Source: an uncultured Clostridium sp. (GTDB lineage: Bacteria; Bacillota; Clostridia; Lachnospirales; Lachnospiraceae). From it: a stretch of 64,000 nucleotides of DNA. Shown here one piece after another: positions 17,074-26,597 of the stretch (position 1 is its first letter; each line of letters opens with the position of its first letter). Below the pieces are notes generated by a model. The model was not told where the DNA came from and made no database searches. It saw only the letters and a program-made list of their open reading frames with translations. The stretch is from assembly GCA_934438135.1 (NCBI GenBank), contig CAKSBP010000014.1:1-64000 (forward strand), read 5' to 3'. Position numbers and translations under genes: made by a program.

Positions 17074-19120
17074 TATACAGAAAAAGCTGATGAAGCAGAA
17101 TCGTAAAAATAACATGTTGTTTATGATATCTATTATTTTTTCTATGATTCTATTTACCAGTCAGGGAGTGCTTCAATTTAGTAGAACAATAACCAGTATA
17201 TTAATGACTGATGGTTCCACGTATACGATAACTCTTGGAATGTATGGAATATCTGCGGCAGGACTACTCTTCTTTTTGATTTATGCAAATGCTATATATT
17301 TTAAGACAAAGAGCAGACAGCTTGGTATATTTCTATCTCTGGGAGTGCGTCAGAACCAGTGTGGAAGAATGTTTATGACAGAGTTTAGTTTGATTTATAT
17401 ACGGGCCGCCATAATCGGTTTTGTTTTATCCATTCCATTTTCCTATCTTGTATGGAATTTATTATCTGCTTTCATTAAGACAACTAGCATTCGCTTTTAT
17501 ATTGGATGGAGGGGTATCATTTATTCAGCTGTATTTTTCTTTGCGTGTTTTGTGTTGCTTTCTGTTATCAATATGCATACTATAAAGAATATGGATGTGA
17601 TGTCGATTTTACGTTCTGATGCGAAAAATGAATTGGTACGGGGAAACAAAGGTTTTCTTGGCGTTGCAGGAATTTTTATGATTATAGTAGGAATTATTCT
17701 GTTTAATATCTCTGCAGCCTCTGGAACGTGGTTTAAAATGTTGATGATTCCATTTCTTATAGTTGCACTCGTAGGTATTTATTTTCTTGCGATATATGTT
17801 ACTTTTATAGGAGATGTGATTAGAAAAATAAATAAAAAGATGTATTTGAAAAACATTCTGCTGTTTAATCTGATGAAGCAGAAAGGACATCAGTATGCAG
17901 TATCTATTTTTGTATCTTCCCTGCTGATTTTTGTCACGATATTTGGAGTCTGTTTTAATAGTGCATCTTTTTTGGAAGCAACTACTTTAATTCGTAGAGT
18001 TCCATATGATTTTAGTGTATTATCTAATTATCAGACCTCAGCATTGAATCAGCAGAAAATCGAAGAATTGGCACAGAAAGATGGTGTAACCCTGGAAAAT
18101 TTTCAAACTCTGTCTCTTTTGATTGTTTCTAGAAAGTATGAATACAAAAGTGGCAATACTGAGTGGGGACCATGTTTTGTTACCAGTCAGAACGATTATA
18201 ATAAATTGACAGGAAGGAAAACGGAAATACCTCAGGGCTCTTTTTTGGCATTTAGTGACGACGCGATGGGAAATGGCATATTGGATACCTACAGCAGTAA
18301 AGAAAATCAGTTTTACAATGATTCCTCGAAGCAGGATTTTTCATTAATGCTTCAGTCAAAAGTATCCGAAGATGGAATGATAAATGCGAATGGAAGTATA
18401 TATGAATTTATTGTTGTGAATGAAATGGATTATAAGAAGCTAGAAAGTACTTTAGAGGGAAAATATCATTTGCAGTATTTCCTATTTAATGGTGAAGTGG
18501 GCGGTGCAAGAGAAATAAATCTGCAGAAAAGCCTGTTAAAAGAAATATTAAAAGAGTCCGACGGAAAAATGATGATTAATCTGATTAATGCTGTTAGTAA
18601 CGATAAAAATAAAGAAAATGGAGTTGAGACGATAAATGCAGAAAAAGTTCTTTCTTATGAAAAGAACAAATTATATGGAGCAAGATGGTGGGAATTATTT
18701 CCGTTTTCCAGGGGGAGTGCACGTTCTACACAGTTTGAAGTATTTGCAGTTTATTTGTTATTTGTATTTTATATTTGTGTGATTACCATTATTTCAGCCG
18801 TCATGATTATGAGTGCAAAGGTTATCTCAACCTTCTGGCAGGATCAGAAATCGTATCAGATTGCTGGAAGTATTGGAATGAAGGAAAAGGATATCCGAAA
18901 GCTGGTAAATAGGCAGATACAATTTATTTATTTTACTCCTGTTATAATTGGATGTCTGACAGCAGTTTTGATGGTAAATCGTTTCATGAGTGTTTCTTCC
19001 ATTCAGAGTTTGAAACAGGTTACGAAAGCATCCGTAATTTATTCGATCATCTTATTTCTGGTGCAGACTGTTGGATATCATATTGTCAGTAGGAAAGTTT
19101 CCAGCTTAGTAGAAGATTAA
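17048..19120 (+). CDS. ABC transporter permease, BceB-like FtsX family
   Basis: Integral membrane permease of 690 aa. About ten hydrophobic segments can be counted: seven in the first 310 residues and three after residue 570, separated by a large extracellular region of about 230 residues, the layout known for BceB. In that family this domain binds peptide-lipid II cycle intermediates and signals to the kinase. The first ATG is 17048; ATG 17057 or 17060, just after GGTGG, is an equally possible start. It overlaps the ATPase gene. Confidence 0.88.
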   Translation: MVDMMNLISIQKKLMKQNRKNNMLFMISIIFSMILFTSQGVLQFSRTITSILMTDGSTYTITLGMYGISAAGLLFFLIYANAIYFKTKSRQLGIFLSLGVRQNQCGRMFMTEFSLIYIRAAIIGFVLSIPFSYLVWNLLSAFIKTTSIRFYIGWRGIIYSAVFFFACFVLLSVINMHTIKNMDVMSILRSDAKNELVRGNKGFLGVAGIFMIIVGIILFNISAASGTWFKMLMIPFLIVALVGIYFLAIYVTFIGDVIRKINKKMYLKNILLFNLMKQKGHQYAVSIFVSSLLIFVTIFGVCFNSASFLEATTLIRRVPYDFSVLSNYQTSALNQQKIEELAQKDGVTLENFQTLSLLIVSRKYEYKSGNTEWGPCFVTSQNDYNKLTGRKTEIPQGSFLAFSDDAMGNGILDTYSSKENQFYNDSSKQDFSLMLQSKVSEDGMINANGSIYEFIVVNEMDYKKLESTLEGKYHLQYFLFNGEVGGAREINLQKSLLKEILKESDGKMMINLINAVSNDKNKENGVETINAEKVLSYEKNKLYGARWWELFPFSRGSARSTQFEVFAVYLLFVFYICVITIISAVMIMSAKVISTFWQDQKSYQIAGSIGMKEKDIRKLVNRQIQFIYFTPVIIGCLTAVLMVNRFMSVSSIQSLKQVTKASVIYSIILFLVQTVGYHIVSRKVSSLVED

Positions 19121-19167
19121 ACCAGTTCGTGGTAGAATGGTTTATTATAGAAAAAGTGGGTGGAAAC

Positions 19168-19863
19168 ATGAAATATACCATATTAATTGTGGATGATGAT
19201 AAGGATATCTGTCAAATTGTTGAGGAATGTGCGAAGCGAAAGAAATATGATTATGATATAGCCTATACAGGGGAGGAAGGTCTGGAATATATAAAGGGAC
19301 GAAGCTATCAGCTGGTGGTGTTGGATGTGATGCTTCCAGGATTGAATGGCTTTCATATTTTAGAAGAAATCAGAAAAGTCAGTAAGGTACCGGTGCTTAT
19401 GTTTACTGCTAAGGGAGAGAGCATGGATAAAGTCCGGGGTTTAAAACTTGGAGCGGATGATTATTTAACGAAACCATTTAATATAGAGGAACTAATGGCA
19501 AGAATGGAATCGAATATCAGACGATATACTCAGCTAAATGATTTTCAAGAAATTAAAAAAAATATTTATTTAAAAAATATGCAGATTGAATATGAGAAGC
19601 GGAAAGTAATTGTTAATGGGAAAGAAATACAGTTAACCGGAAAAGAATTTGATTTACTTTATATGCTGGCAGATGGCAGAGGGAGAATTTTTACGAAAAA
19701 GCAGATTTACAGTCGGATATGGGAAGAGGAATACAACTTTGATGATGGAAATCTGATGGCATTTATAAGCCGGCTTCGTAAGAAAATACAAACAGATACG
19801 TTTGATTACATACAGAATATCCGAGGTGTTGGATATCGGGTAAATCCGGAGGTGCTCCAATGA
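19168..19863 (+). CDS. Response regulator, OmpR/PhoB family (BceR-like)
   Basis: DNA-binding response regulator, 231 aa. The receiver domain has the acidic pair D10-D11, phospho-acceptor D53 in VLDVMLPG and K102 in LTKPF. A winged-helix domain covers the last 100 residues with the typical LTGKEFDLLYML and RGVGYRV. ATG 19168 has GTGGGTGG before it. It overlaps the kinase by ATGA. It is expected to control the flanking ABC transporter genes when phosphorylated by the adjacent kinase. Confidence 0.93.
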   Translation: MKYTILIVDDDKDICQIVEECAKRKKYDYDIAYTGEEGLEYIKGRSYQLVVLDVMLPGLNGFHILEEIRKVSKVPVLMFTAKGESMDKVRGLKLGADDYLTKPFNIEELMARMESNIRRYTQLNDFQEIKKNIYLKNMQIEYEKRKVIVNGKEIQLTGKEFDLLYMLADGRGRIFTKKQIYSRIWEEEYNFDDGNLMAFISRLRKKIQTDTFDYIQNIRGVGYRVNPEVLQ

Positions 19864-20774
19864 GAGCTGGATTATTGATTGGAATTTTATTATCATTTGC
19901 TGTTATTCATTATTATGAAGTTTATAAGAGAAGGCAGTGGGTAGGAAAACTTCAAGATATAGCAAAAGAAATCAGTGAAGGAAATCTGAATCGACGTTTT
20001 GTTGTGCGGGAACGGGAACCGTATGCTGACAGTGCGTATGCGGTGAATGAAATAATCGAGGAATGCCAGAAATATCTAATTCGGATGGAACAGATGGAGC
20101 GCGCCGAGAAGCAGCTGTTGACAGGATTATCTCATGATATAAAGACGCCTCTGACTTCATTGACAGGGTATCTGGAACTTATGAGCCGTTCTGATGGGGA
20201 AAATATAGAGCAGAAAGAGTATCTAAATATTTCCTGTAGAAAGGCGTATGAATTGAGTGGTTATATTAATAACCTGTTTGAGTGGTTCAGGTTAAATCTT
20301 AAGGAAGAAGAAATGAACCTGGAGTTTACAGATTTAAATGAGCTAACGCGTGAGGCAATTATCAACTGGTTTCCTATGTGGGAGAAGTCTCATCTTGATT
20401 ATGATATATCAATTTCAGAGGAAGAGTATACAGCATATGTTGATAAGAGTGCTTATAGCCGGATAGTAAATAATTTAATACAAAATGTTGCACGTCATAG
20501 TCATGCTACCCGAATTGAGATTCGAACGATAGAAGAACAGGAGCAGATTCGGATTGAAATCCAAGATAATGGAGTTGGGATACCAGAGGATAAGATTTCG
20601 CTGATTTTTGAACGGCTGTATCAGTGTGATGAATATAATAATAATGATAAGGGAGCTGGACTGGGACTGGCGATTGTTAAGGAATTGGTGGAAAACATGA
20701 AAGGAGAGATTCTTGTGGAAAGCCGACAGAGAAGCGGTACAAAATTTATTCTGGCTTTTCCACGAAGAAATTAA
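19860..20774 (+). CDS. Sensor histidine kinase, short BceS-like type
   Basis: Histidine kinase of 304 aa. It has a single N-terminal hydrophobic segment (about residues 3-19) and no extracellular sensor domain; a HAMP-like linker leads to the HisKA motif LSHDIKTPL with H92. N box NNLIQNVARH, G1 DNGVGIP and G2 GAGLGLAIVKE are intact. Lack of a sensor domain fits kinases that detect stimulus through a partner transporter. The four-base overlap with the regulator shows coupling. Bona fide BceS has two membrane helices, so this one is shorter than usual. Confidence 0.92.
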   Translation: MRAGLLIGILLSFAVIHYYEVYKRRQWVGKLQDIAKEISEGNLNRRFVVREREPYADSAYAVNEIIEECQKYLIRMEQMERAEKQLLTGLSHDIKTPLTSLTGYLELMSRSDGENIEQKEYLNISCRKAYELSGYINNLFEWFRLNLKEEEMNLEFTDLNELTREAIINWFPMWEKSHLDYDISISEEEYTAYVDKSAYSRIVNNLIQNVARHSHATRIEIRTIEEQEQIRIEIQDNGVGIPEDKISLIFERLYQCDEYNNNDKGAGLGLAIVKELVENMKGEILVESRQRSGTKFILAFPRRN

Positions 20775-20784
20775 GGGTGACAGT

Positions 20785-21696
20785 ATGTATGCGTTAGAGA
20801 CACGGAATTTATCCAGGAAGTATGGAACAAAAACAGCGGTGGATCAGGTGAATATCCATATGCGCTCTGGAACTATATATGGTCTGATTGGAAAAAATGG
20901 AGCGGGTAAGACCTCAATTATGAAAATGATTTTAGGCTTAATTCGTAAGAACTCTGGAGAAATCTTTTTCTGCGGAAAAAATATGGAACAGAATAGGAAA
21001 CAGCTTCTAAAGAGGATTGGGTATCTGATAGAACCATCTGGCTTTTATCCTATGCTATCAGCTAGGGAAAATCTTGAAATCTATGCGAAAATTCGAGGAG
21101 TTTCTAGAAGGGATGCAATTGAAAAGGCTCTGGATGCGGTGGGACTCTCTTATCAGTCTCCAAAAAAGTTTTCGCAGTTTTCTCTTGGTATGAAGCAGAG
21201 ACTGGCTCTCGGTTTTGCGATTATGAATGATCCGGAATTTATCATTTTAGATGAACCAACCAATGGTCTGGATCCGATTGGAATTGCAGAAATCCGGCAT
21301 TATATAAAAATGCTTGGAATTGATCGGAAAAAGACAATCCTTCTTTCCAGTCACCATTTGGCAGAAGTGGAACTCATAGCAGATGATATTGGTGTACTTC
21401 ATGAGGGGAAGTTATTGACAGAAGACTCTCTTCAAAAAATCAGGAAAGACAGCAGAAAATATATTTATGTGGAATCAGACAACAGCAGGCTGGCATCTGT
21501 TCTTTTGGAACAGAATGGAATCAGGAACTATGCTTCCATTGGAGAGTATGGATTGAAAATATATGAAGAAGAATCCGACAGTTATCAGATTAATAAACTA
21601 TTAATGGAAAGTGGAATTCAGGTTCGGGAAATTTATACGAAGAGTTTTAATCTAGAGGAATATTTTAAAGAAGTTTTGAAAGAGGAGGTACTGTGA
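20785..21696 (+). CDS. ABC transporter ATP-binding protein, lantibiotic-immunity/DrrA type
   Basis: ATPase of 303 aa of the kind found in peptide self-protection and export pairs. Walker A GKNGAGKT, signature FSLGMKQRLALGFA and Walker B FIILDEPTNGLDP are present, followed by a C-terminal extension of about 90 residues typical of this class. ATG 20785 follows AAGGGTGAC, ten bases after the kinase stop. It is one base overlapped with the permease that follows. Same direction and close spacing place it in one operon with the Bce-like genes. Confidence 0.9.
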   Translation: MYALETRNLSRKYGTKTAVDQVNIHMRSGTIYGLIGKNGAGKTSIMKMILGLIRKNSGEIFFCGKNMEQNRKQLLKRIGYLIEPSGFYPMLSARENLEIYAKIRGVSRRDAIEKALDAVGLSYQSPKKFSQFSLGMKQRLALGFAIMNDPEFIILDEPTNGLDPIGIAEIRHYIKMLGIDRKKTILLSSHHLAEVELIADDIGVLHEGKLLTEDSLQKIRKDSRKYIYVESDNSRLASVLLEQNGIRNYASIGEYGLKIYEEESDSYQINKLLMESGIQVREIYTKSFNLEEYFKEVLKEEVL

Positions 21697-22415
21697 TGTT
21701 ACAGGCAGAGTTGTTAAAAACAAAAAGGTCACCTATGGCATATCTTTATGTGATGATAAACTGTATGATCCCAGTTCTCATTTTTCTTAAAGATTTTTTA
21801 TGTAAAAACACGTTAAATGGAATTGGATGGAAGAGTTGGACGGATACAGTGGGAATCGTAAATCGGATCGTTCTGTTTTTTATGCAGGGATTTTATTTGA
21901 CATATAGTCTGTCTAGTGAATACCAGCATGGAACCATTACGAATAATGTGGCATCTTTGGTTCACCGTGGAGCATATTTGATGAGTAAAATAATAATTTG
22001 CTTCTTACTATATACAATAAGCCTTGTATTGGCAGAAATTCTGATATTTATAGGTGCCCATATTTTGTATTCGGGAGTAGCTTATTCGGAAAGCATGAAA
22101 TATATTATGTGGAGGGGAATTCCGTATAGCTTGTTAAGCTTCCTGACTGGATTGTTTCTGCTATGGATTATTGTTTTACAGAAAAACGTGTATTATCCAT
22201 CATTATTAATATTATTTGTAATGACAATAATTCTTGCTGCAGCTGTAAATTTTCCGTTGAAAGCCGCCTGTATGATACCTTGGTCAGCAGTACTTGTTTT
22301 TACATATCTAAAGCCATGGAGTTGTGAGTGGATGATTTCTGGAATGTCTATACTTGGATGTACTCTATTTGGAATTCTTGGGGCTATTTATTTAAACATC
22401 AAGATATATAAATAA
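21696..22415 (+). CDS. ABC transporter permease (ABC-2 type, lantibiotic-immunity-like)
   Basis: Membrane protein of 239 aa with about six hydrophobic segments, beginning MLQAELLKTKRS, typical of ABC-2 permeases such as LanE/LanG. ATG 21696 overlaps the ATPase stop by one base (TGATG) and has GGAGG seven bases upstream; GTG 21693 is too close. Only one permease is present, whereas many LanFEG systems have two, so it may act as a homodimer. Family assignment rests on context and topology. Confidence 0.78.
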   Translation: MLQAELLKTKRSPMAYLYVMINCMIPVLIFLKDFLCKNTLNGIGWKSWTDTVGIVNRIVLFFMQGFYLTYSLSSEYQHGTITNNVASLVHRGAYLMSKIIICFLLYTISLVLAEILIFIGAHILYSGVAYSESMKYIMWRGIPYSLLSFLTGLFLLWIIVLQKNVYYPSLLILFVMTIILAAAVNFPLKAACMIPWSAVLVFTYLKPWSCEWMISGMSILGCTLFGILGAIYLNIKIYK

Positions 22416-22460
22416 AACATAACGCTATTAAAAAGCAAAGATATTTACTCAGTACTTTAT

Positions 22461-22489
22461 TTGACTATGAAAGATTATTTAGCTATAAT
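22461..22489 (+). promoter_or_regulatory. Promoter of the ROK gene
   Basis: TTGACT at 22461-22466 and TATAAT at 22484-22489, spacer 17 bases. Confidence 0.82.
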
Positions 22490-22526
22490 ATTTATAATGG
22501 GTCGAATAAATATGTGAGGTAATATA

Positions 22527-23735
22527 ATGGAAGGAAAAAAGGGGAAAAATTTAAAGTATTTAAGAGCTAACAATACTAGAGAAGTACTTAGGCATTTGGT
22601 ACTCAATGGTGATAGTTCGAGAGTTCGGTTATCCAAAAAACTGGGATTATCCAAAATGACAATTACCAATATTGTGAATGATTTGCAAAAGGGTGGCTAT
22701 ATTTACGAGTCTGATACATATGATAAGGAAAATGCCGGTTCTACGGGACCAAAACCCATTATGCTGAGGGTAACACAGAATAAGCTGACAGCTATTGGAA
22801 TCAGTGCATCCAGAGAAAAAATGATATGTTCTTTATCAGATATTGCCAGCGGAGAACTGTTTGTGGATCAGAAGAAGATTAATAATCAGACCATTCAGGA
22901 AACCTTTGTGGATGATGTGTGCGAAATGATTGATAAAGTATTAAGTTATGATACGGATTTGAACTCCAGTATTATAGGAATTGGTATTGCAACTATTGGT
23001 TTAGTAAATACCAATTCAGGAACTCTGGTACGAAGTACAGATTTCTTAGAAAATAAGAAGATTGAATTAAAAGCAATACTAGAGGAGAAGTATCATATTC
23101 CAGTATTTGTGTCAAATGATATGCAGGCAGCTGTTATCGGAGAGCAGTTATATGGATATGGAAGGCGGTATCAAAATTATCTGTATATGGGTCTTGGAAA
23201 TGGTGTTGGTACTGCCGTAATTAACAATGGCTCGCTTATTACAGGTTCTAAAGGCTTTGCCGTAGAAGCAGGACATATGTCAGTAAATTATGCGGGGGAA
23301 CTGTGTGAGTGCGGTAACAGAGGGTGTCTAGAGCTATATGCCAGCTTTCCGGTCCTGTATAAAAAGGCAGGATGTGAAAATATTGGCCAGCTTTTAGAAC
23401 AGTATGAAGCTTCTGATGAGACTACAATTCAGGTTATTGATGGTTTTATTCGGGCAGTATCGATTGCCTTAACAAATCTGAATAATATATTTGATATGGA
23501 TTTGGTTATTTTCGGACATGAAGGTTCTTTACTGACACCAGATATTTTAAAGAAAATAGAAGAAAATGTAAATAAGACTTCTATATGTCATGATGAGAAA
23601 CAAATTAAAATTGTAACTTCTACTTTTGGGACGCTGGGTGCTCTAAGAGGAGCTACTTCTCTGATTTTCAAAAAATTCTTTCAGGGAGAGATTTCATGGT
23701 CCTTGGTACAGGATATAGAAGATACGATTTCATAA
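22527..23735 (+). CDS. ROK family transcriptional regulator (NagC/XylR-like)
   Basis: Regulator of 402 aa with an N-terminal winged helix (about residues 15-65, SRVRLSKKLGLSKMTITNIV) and a sugar-kinase fold. The zinc-binding ROK signature CECGNRGCLE is near residue 260, preceded by EAGHM. Such proteins bind DNA and release it on sugar binding; the sugar cannot be told here. It has its own promoter and terminator and is convergent with rpoD, so it is probably monocistronic. The start ATG 22527 has GTGAGGT before it. Confidence 0.9.
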   Translation: MEGKKGKNLKYLRANNTREVLRHLVLNGDSSRVRLSKKLGLSKMTITNIVNDLQKGGYIYESDTYDKENAGSTGPKPIMLRVTQNKLTAIGISASREKMICSLSDIASGELFVDQKKINNQTIQETFVDDVCEMIDKVLSYDTDLNSSIIGIGIATIGLVNTNSGTLVRSTDFLENKKIELKAILEEKYHIPVFVSNDMQAAVIGEQLYGYGRRYQNYLYMGLGNGVGTAVINNGSLITGSKGFAVEAGHMSVNYAGELCECGNRGCLELYASFPVLYKKAGCENIGQLLEQYEASDETTIQVIDGFIRAVSIALTNLNNIFDMDLVIFGHEGSLLTPDILKKIEENVNKTSICHDEKQIKIVTSTFGTLGALRGATSLIFKKFFQGEISWSLVQDIEDTIS

Positions 23736-23737
23736 GA

Positions 23738-23775
23738 AAAAGGATATGATATTAGTTAATATCATATCCTTTTAA
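23738..23775. terminator. Bidirectional terminator shared by the ROK gene and rpoD
   Basis: A perfect 15-bp inverted repeat (23738-23752 with 23759-23773, loop of six) has A runs on one side and T runs on the other. The hairpin overlaps the last codons and the stop codon of rpoD on the minus strand. Confidence 0.88.
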
Positions 23776-24858
23776 CATACGTGCACGACTAGGGTGACGT
23801 AATTTACGAAGAGCTTTGGCTTCAATTTGACGAATACGTTCTCTTGTAACGTTAAATTCCTTACCAACTTCTTCAAGTGTTCTTGTACGTCCATCCTTTA
23901 ATCCAAAACGTAAAATTAATACGCGTTGTTCGCGTTCTGTTAAAGTATCAAGAAGCTTTGAAATCTGATCCTGAAGTACAGAATAAGCAGCAGCTTCTTC
24001 TGGTCCAACGATAGACTCGTCTTTGATAAAATCACCTAAATGGCTGTCATCTTCTTCACCAATAGGTGTGTCCAATGAGATTGGATCAGTAGAAACTTTT
24101 AAGATTTCACGAACTTTTTCAATTGGTAAGTTCATAGCATCTGCAAGTTCTGTTTCGGTCGGTTCACGTCCAAGTTCCTGTAATAAATTACGGGAAACAC
24201 GATATGTTTTATTGATTACCTCTGACATGTGTACCGGAATACGAATTGTTCTGGACTGGTCAGCAATAGAACGGGTAATCGCCTGTCTAATCCACCATGT
24301 TGCATAAGTACTGAATTTATATCCTTTAGAGTAGTCAAACTTATCTACTGCTTTAATGAGTCCTAAGTTTCCTTCTTGAATTAAGTCAAGAAAAGATAGT
24401 CCACGACCAACATAACGTTTCGCGATACTGACAACAAGTCTTAAATTGGATTCTGCAAGAATTTTCTTTGCATGCTCGTCTCCGTTTTCAATCTTCTTTG
24501 CAAGATCGATTTCTTCCTGAATAGAAAGCAATGGATAATTACCAATTTCTTTCAGGTAAAGTTTTACGGGGTCATCTGACATATAATTAGCTGTCGGATC
24601 TACAACGGGACTTAAATCATCTTCCTGTTCAATCTCCAATAAGGCACTTTCATCAGGATCGTCATCATCAGCGATATTTAATACTACAATATTATGAGAT
24701 TCCAGATACTCATAAATCTTATCTATCTGATTTACATCAAGGTTTAACTCCTTAAAAAAGTCATTTACTTTATCAACTTCTATAATACCCTTGTTTTTCT
24801 TTGCAAAAGAAACAAGTTCTTTTAGTTTTTGTTCGAACACCTTAACTGCTTCACTCAT
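23752..24858 (-). CDS. rpoD: RNA polymerase primary sigma factor (sigma-A/RpoD)
   Basis: Housekeeping sigma factor of 368 aa. Region 1.1 is at the N-terminus; region 2 carries DLIQEGNLGLIKAVDKF and FSTYATWWIRQAI for the -10 element; region 4 ends with the helix-turn-helix VTRERIRQIEAKALRKLRH for the -35 element. GGAGGA lies upstream of the ATG at 24858. In many Firmicutes it follows dnaG; no dnaG is next to it here, so this is a solitary copy. Translation ends inside its own terminator hairpin. Confidence 0.98.
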   Translation of the reverse strand: MSEAVKVFEQKLKELVSFAKKNKGIIEVDKVNDFFKELNLDVNQIDKIYEYLESHNIVVLNIADDDDPDESALLEIEQEDDLSPVVDPTANYMSDDPVKLYLKEIGNYPLLSIQEEIDLAKKIENGDEHAKKILAESNLRLVVSIAKRYVGRGLSFLDLIQEGNLGLIKAVDKFDYSKGYKFSTYATWWIRQAITRSIADQSRTIRIPVHMSEVINKTYRVSRNLLQELGREPTETELADAMNLPIEKVREILKVSTDPISLDTPIGEEDDSHLGDFIKDESIVGPEEAAAYSVLQDQISKLLDTLTEREQRVLILRFGLKDGRTRTLEEVGKEFNVTRERIRQIEAKALRKLRHPSRARMLKGYDIN

Positions 24859-25029
24859 ATTTGTCCTCCATTTATTTAAGGCCTTTGTCTTATAGCGAAA
24901 ATATAACCAAATAGCATTTTATCATATTACGACTCAGAATGCCATAGTTTTTTTCCGATTTAAAACATTGTCAAATTAAGATAAAAGTGGAAGAGTGGAA
25001 GAATATGATGGAATAAATTTGTGCAATTA

Positions 25030-25058
25030 TTGGCACATGCTCTTTTGTATGTTATAAT
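25030..25058 (+). promoter_or_regulatory. Promoter of the Mrp-like gene
   Basis: TTGGCA at 25030-25035 and TATAAT at 25053-25058 with a 17-base spacer. The rest of the gap to rpoD shows nothing clear. Confidence 0.8.
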
Positions 25059-25110
25059 GATAACGAATTTGTTAAAAATAATAATAGAAAGCGAAACAGG
25101 AGGCAGAGAC

Positions 25111-26388
25111 ATGAGTGAATCTTGCAGTGGAAGCTGTGGAAGCTGTTCATCCAATTGCAGTTCCAGACAGCCATCAAAAGAAGAATTATTAGAACCAATG
25201 AATCAATACAGTAAAGTAAAGAGAGTAATCGGAGTAGTCAGCGGAAAAGGTGGAGTAGGTAAATCTTTTATTACATCTTACCTGTCCGTTCTTTTACACA
25301 GAAAAGGCTATGAAACTGCTATTTTGGATGCAGATATTACAGGACCGTCTATTCCTAAGGCATTTGGTATTCATGAAAAGGCATCCGGAAACGATTTAGG
25401 AATTTTCCCAAGTACAAGCAAAGAAGGAGTAAAGGTAATGTCTGTTAACCTGCTCCTGGAAGAAGAGGAAATGCCGGTTATCTGGCGTGGACCTATTATC
25501 GCAGGAACCGTAAAACAGTTTTGGTCAGATGTTGTCTGGGGAAATGTGGACTATATGTTTGTTGATATGCCACCAGGGACAGGCGATGTGCCATTGACTG
25601 TATTTCAGTCAATTCCGTTAGACGGAATTATTATAGTTACCTCACCACAGGATTTGGTATCCATGATTGTTGGAAAAGCAGTTAATATGGCAAAAGCTAT
25701 GAATGTACCAATCCTCGGTTTAGTTGAAAATTACAGTTACGTAAGCTGTGATGAATGTGGACATAGAATTAACATTTTTGGAGAAAGTAAAATCAATGAA
25801 GTTGCTCAGAAATATAGCTTAAAAGTACTTGCTAACATGCCTCTTGCACAGTCCATTTCCAAGGCAATTGACAGTGAAGACGTAGAAAGTCTGGAAGGTG
25901 ACTGGTTAGACTCGGCAGTTGCAGCCATTGAAGAAACATATCCAGTTGAAGCTTCTGATGAGGATGAATGTCCAGAAGTTTCAAAGACACCTGCTTCCAA
26001 TAAAAGTGAGATGAAGATTGCAGTTACCGTAGATGATGCGGATAATGTATACCAGCATTTTGGTACCTGTAAGAGATTTGCAATATATACGATTAAAGAT
26101 TCCAGACTGGAAACAAAAACGTATCTTGAAGCAAATGGAAAAGGTCATGAAGAGCTTGGACAGCTTATGGCAGATGAAAATGTAAATGTATTAATCTGCG
26201 GTGGTATCGGACAGGGCGCTATGGATGCATTATTTGCAAACAACATTCAGGTTATTCCGGGACAGCAGGGGGATGTGAATGTAGCAGTTGCATCTTTCTT
26301 AGACGGTTCCAGTTATACATCTTCACAGCCAACCTGCCATGATCACGAAGAAGGTGGATGCAGCTGTGACTGTGGATGCCACGAATAA
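25111..26388 (+). CDS. Mrp/ApbC/NBP35-type Fe-S carrier ATPase fused to a NifX/NafY-like domain
   Basis: A 425-aa fusion. The N-terminus is a cysteine-rich stretch (six Cys in the first 16 residues, two as the CGSC motif). A deviant-Walker P-loop GKGGVGKS follows near residues 45-52, with the ATPase core to about residue 270 including a CDECG motif that can bind an Fe-S cluster. From about residue 301 there is a dinitrogenase iron-molybdenum cofactor-binding domain (start MKIAVTVDD, then HFGTCKRF and CGGIGQGAM). The tail is rich in His and Cys. It probably scaffolds or carries Fe-S clusters. ATG 25111 is used because CAGGAGGCA lies upstream; no nitrogenase genes are nearby. Confidence 0.9.
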   Translation: MSESCSGSCGSCSSNCSSRQPSKEELLEPMNQYSKVKRVIGVVSGKGGVGKSFITSYLSVLLHRKGYETAILDADITGPSIPKAFGIHEKASGNDLGIFPSTSKEGVKVMSVNLLLEEEEMPVIWRGPIIAGTVKQFWSDVVWGNVDYMFVDMPPGTGDVPLTVFQSIPLDGIIIVTSPQDLVSMIVGKAVNMAKAMNVPILGLVENYSYVSCDECGHRINIFGESKINEVAQKYSLKVLANMPLAQSISKAIDSEDVESLEGDWLDSAVAAIEETYPVEASDEDECPEVSKTPASNKSEMKIAVTVDDADNVYQHFGTCKRFAIYTIKDSRLETKTYLEANGKGHEELGQLMADENVNVLICGGIGQGAMDALFANNIQVIPGQQGDVNVAVASFLDGSSYTSSQPTCHDHEEGGCSCDCGCHE

Positions 26389-26597
26389 AAGGCAGATATG
26401 AGAATTTTCAGTAGCATTGCATAGTAAAATTATAATAGGTGCTGTATAATTTGGAGGTTGACCGTACTAAAAAAGGAGACAAATTGTGCAGCATCTCTAT
26501 TATAATTGTTCTACAGGAGGAATCTGTTTGGGATCTCCACCATGTTCCATGTAAAAAAATAAACATTAGGTTCATAATATATAAGGAGGATTTAAAA
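26389..26597 (+). other. Gap between the Mrp gene and yqeY
   Basis: Several TATAAT-like boxes occur (26431, 26445, 26501) but none has a well-spaced -35 box. I see no terminator and no coding sequence. Confidence 0.4.
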
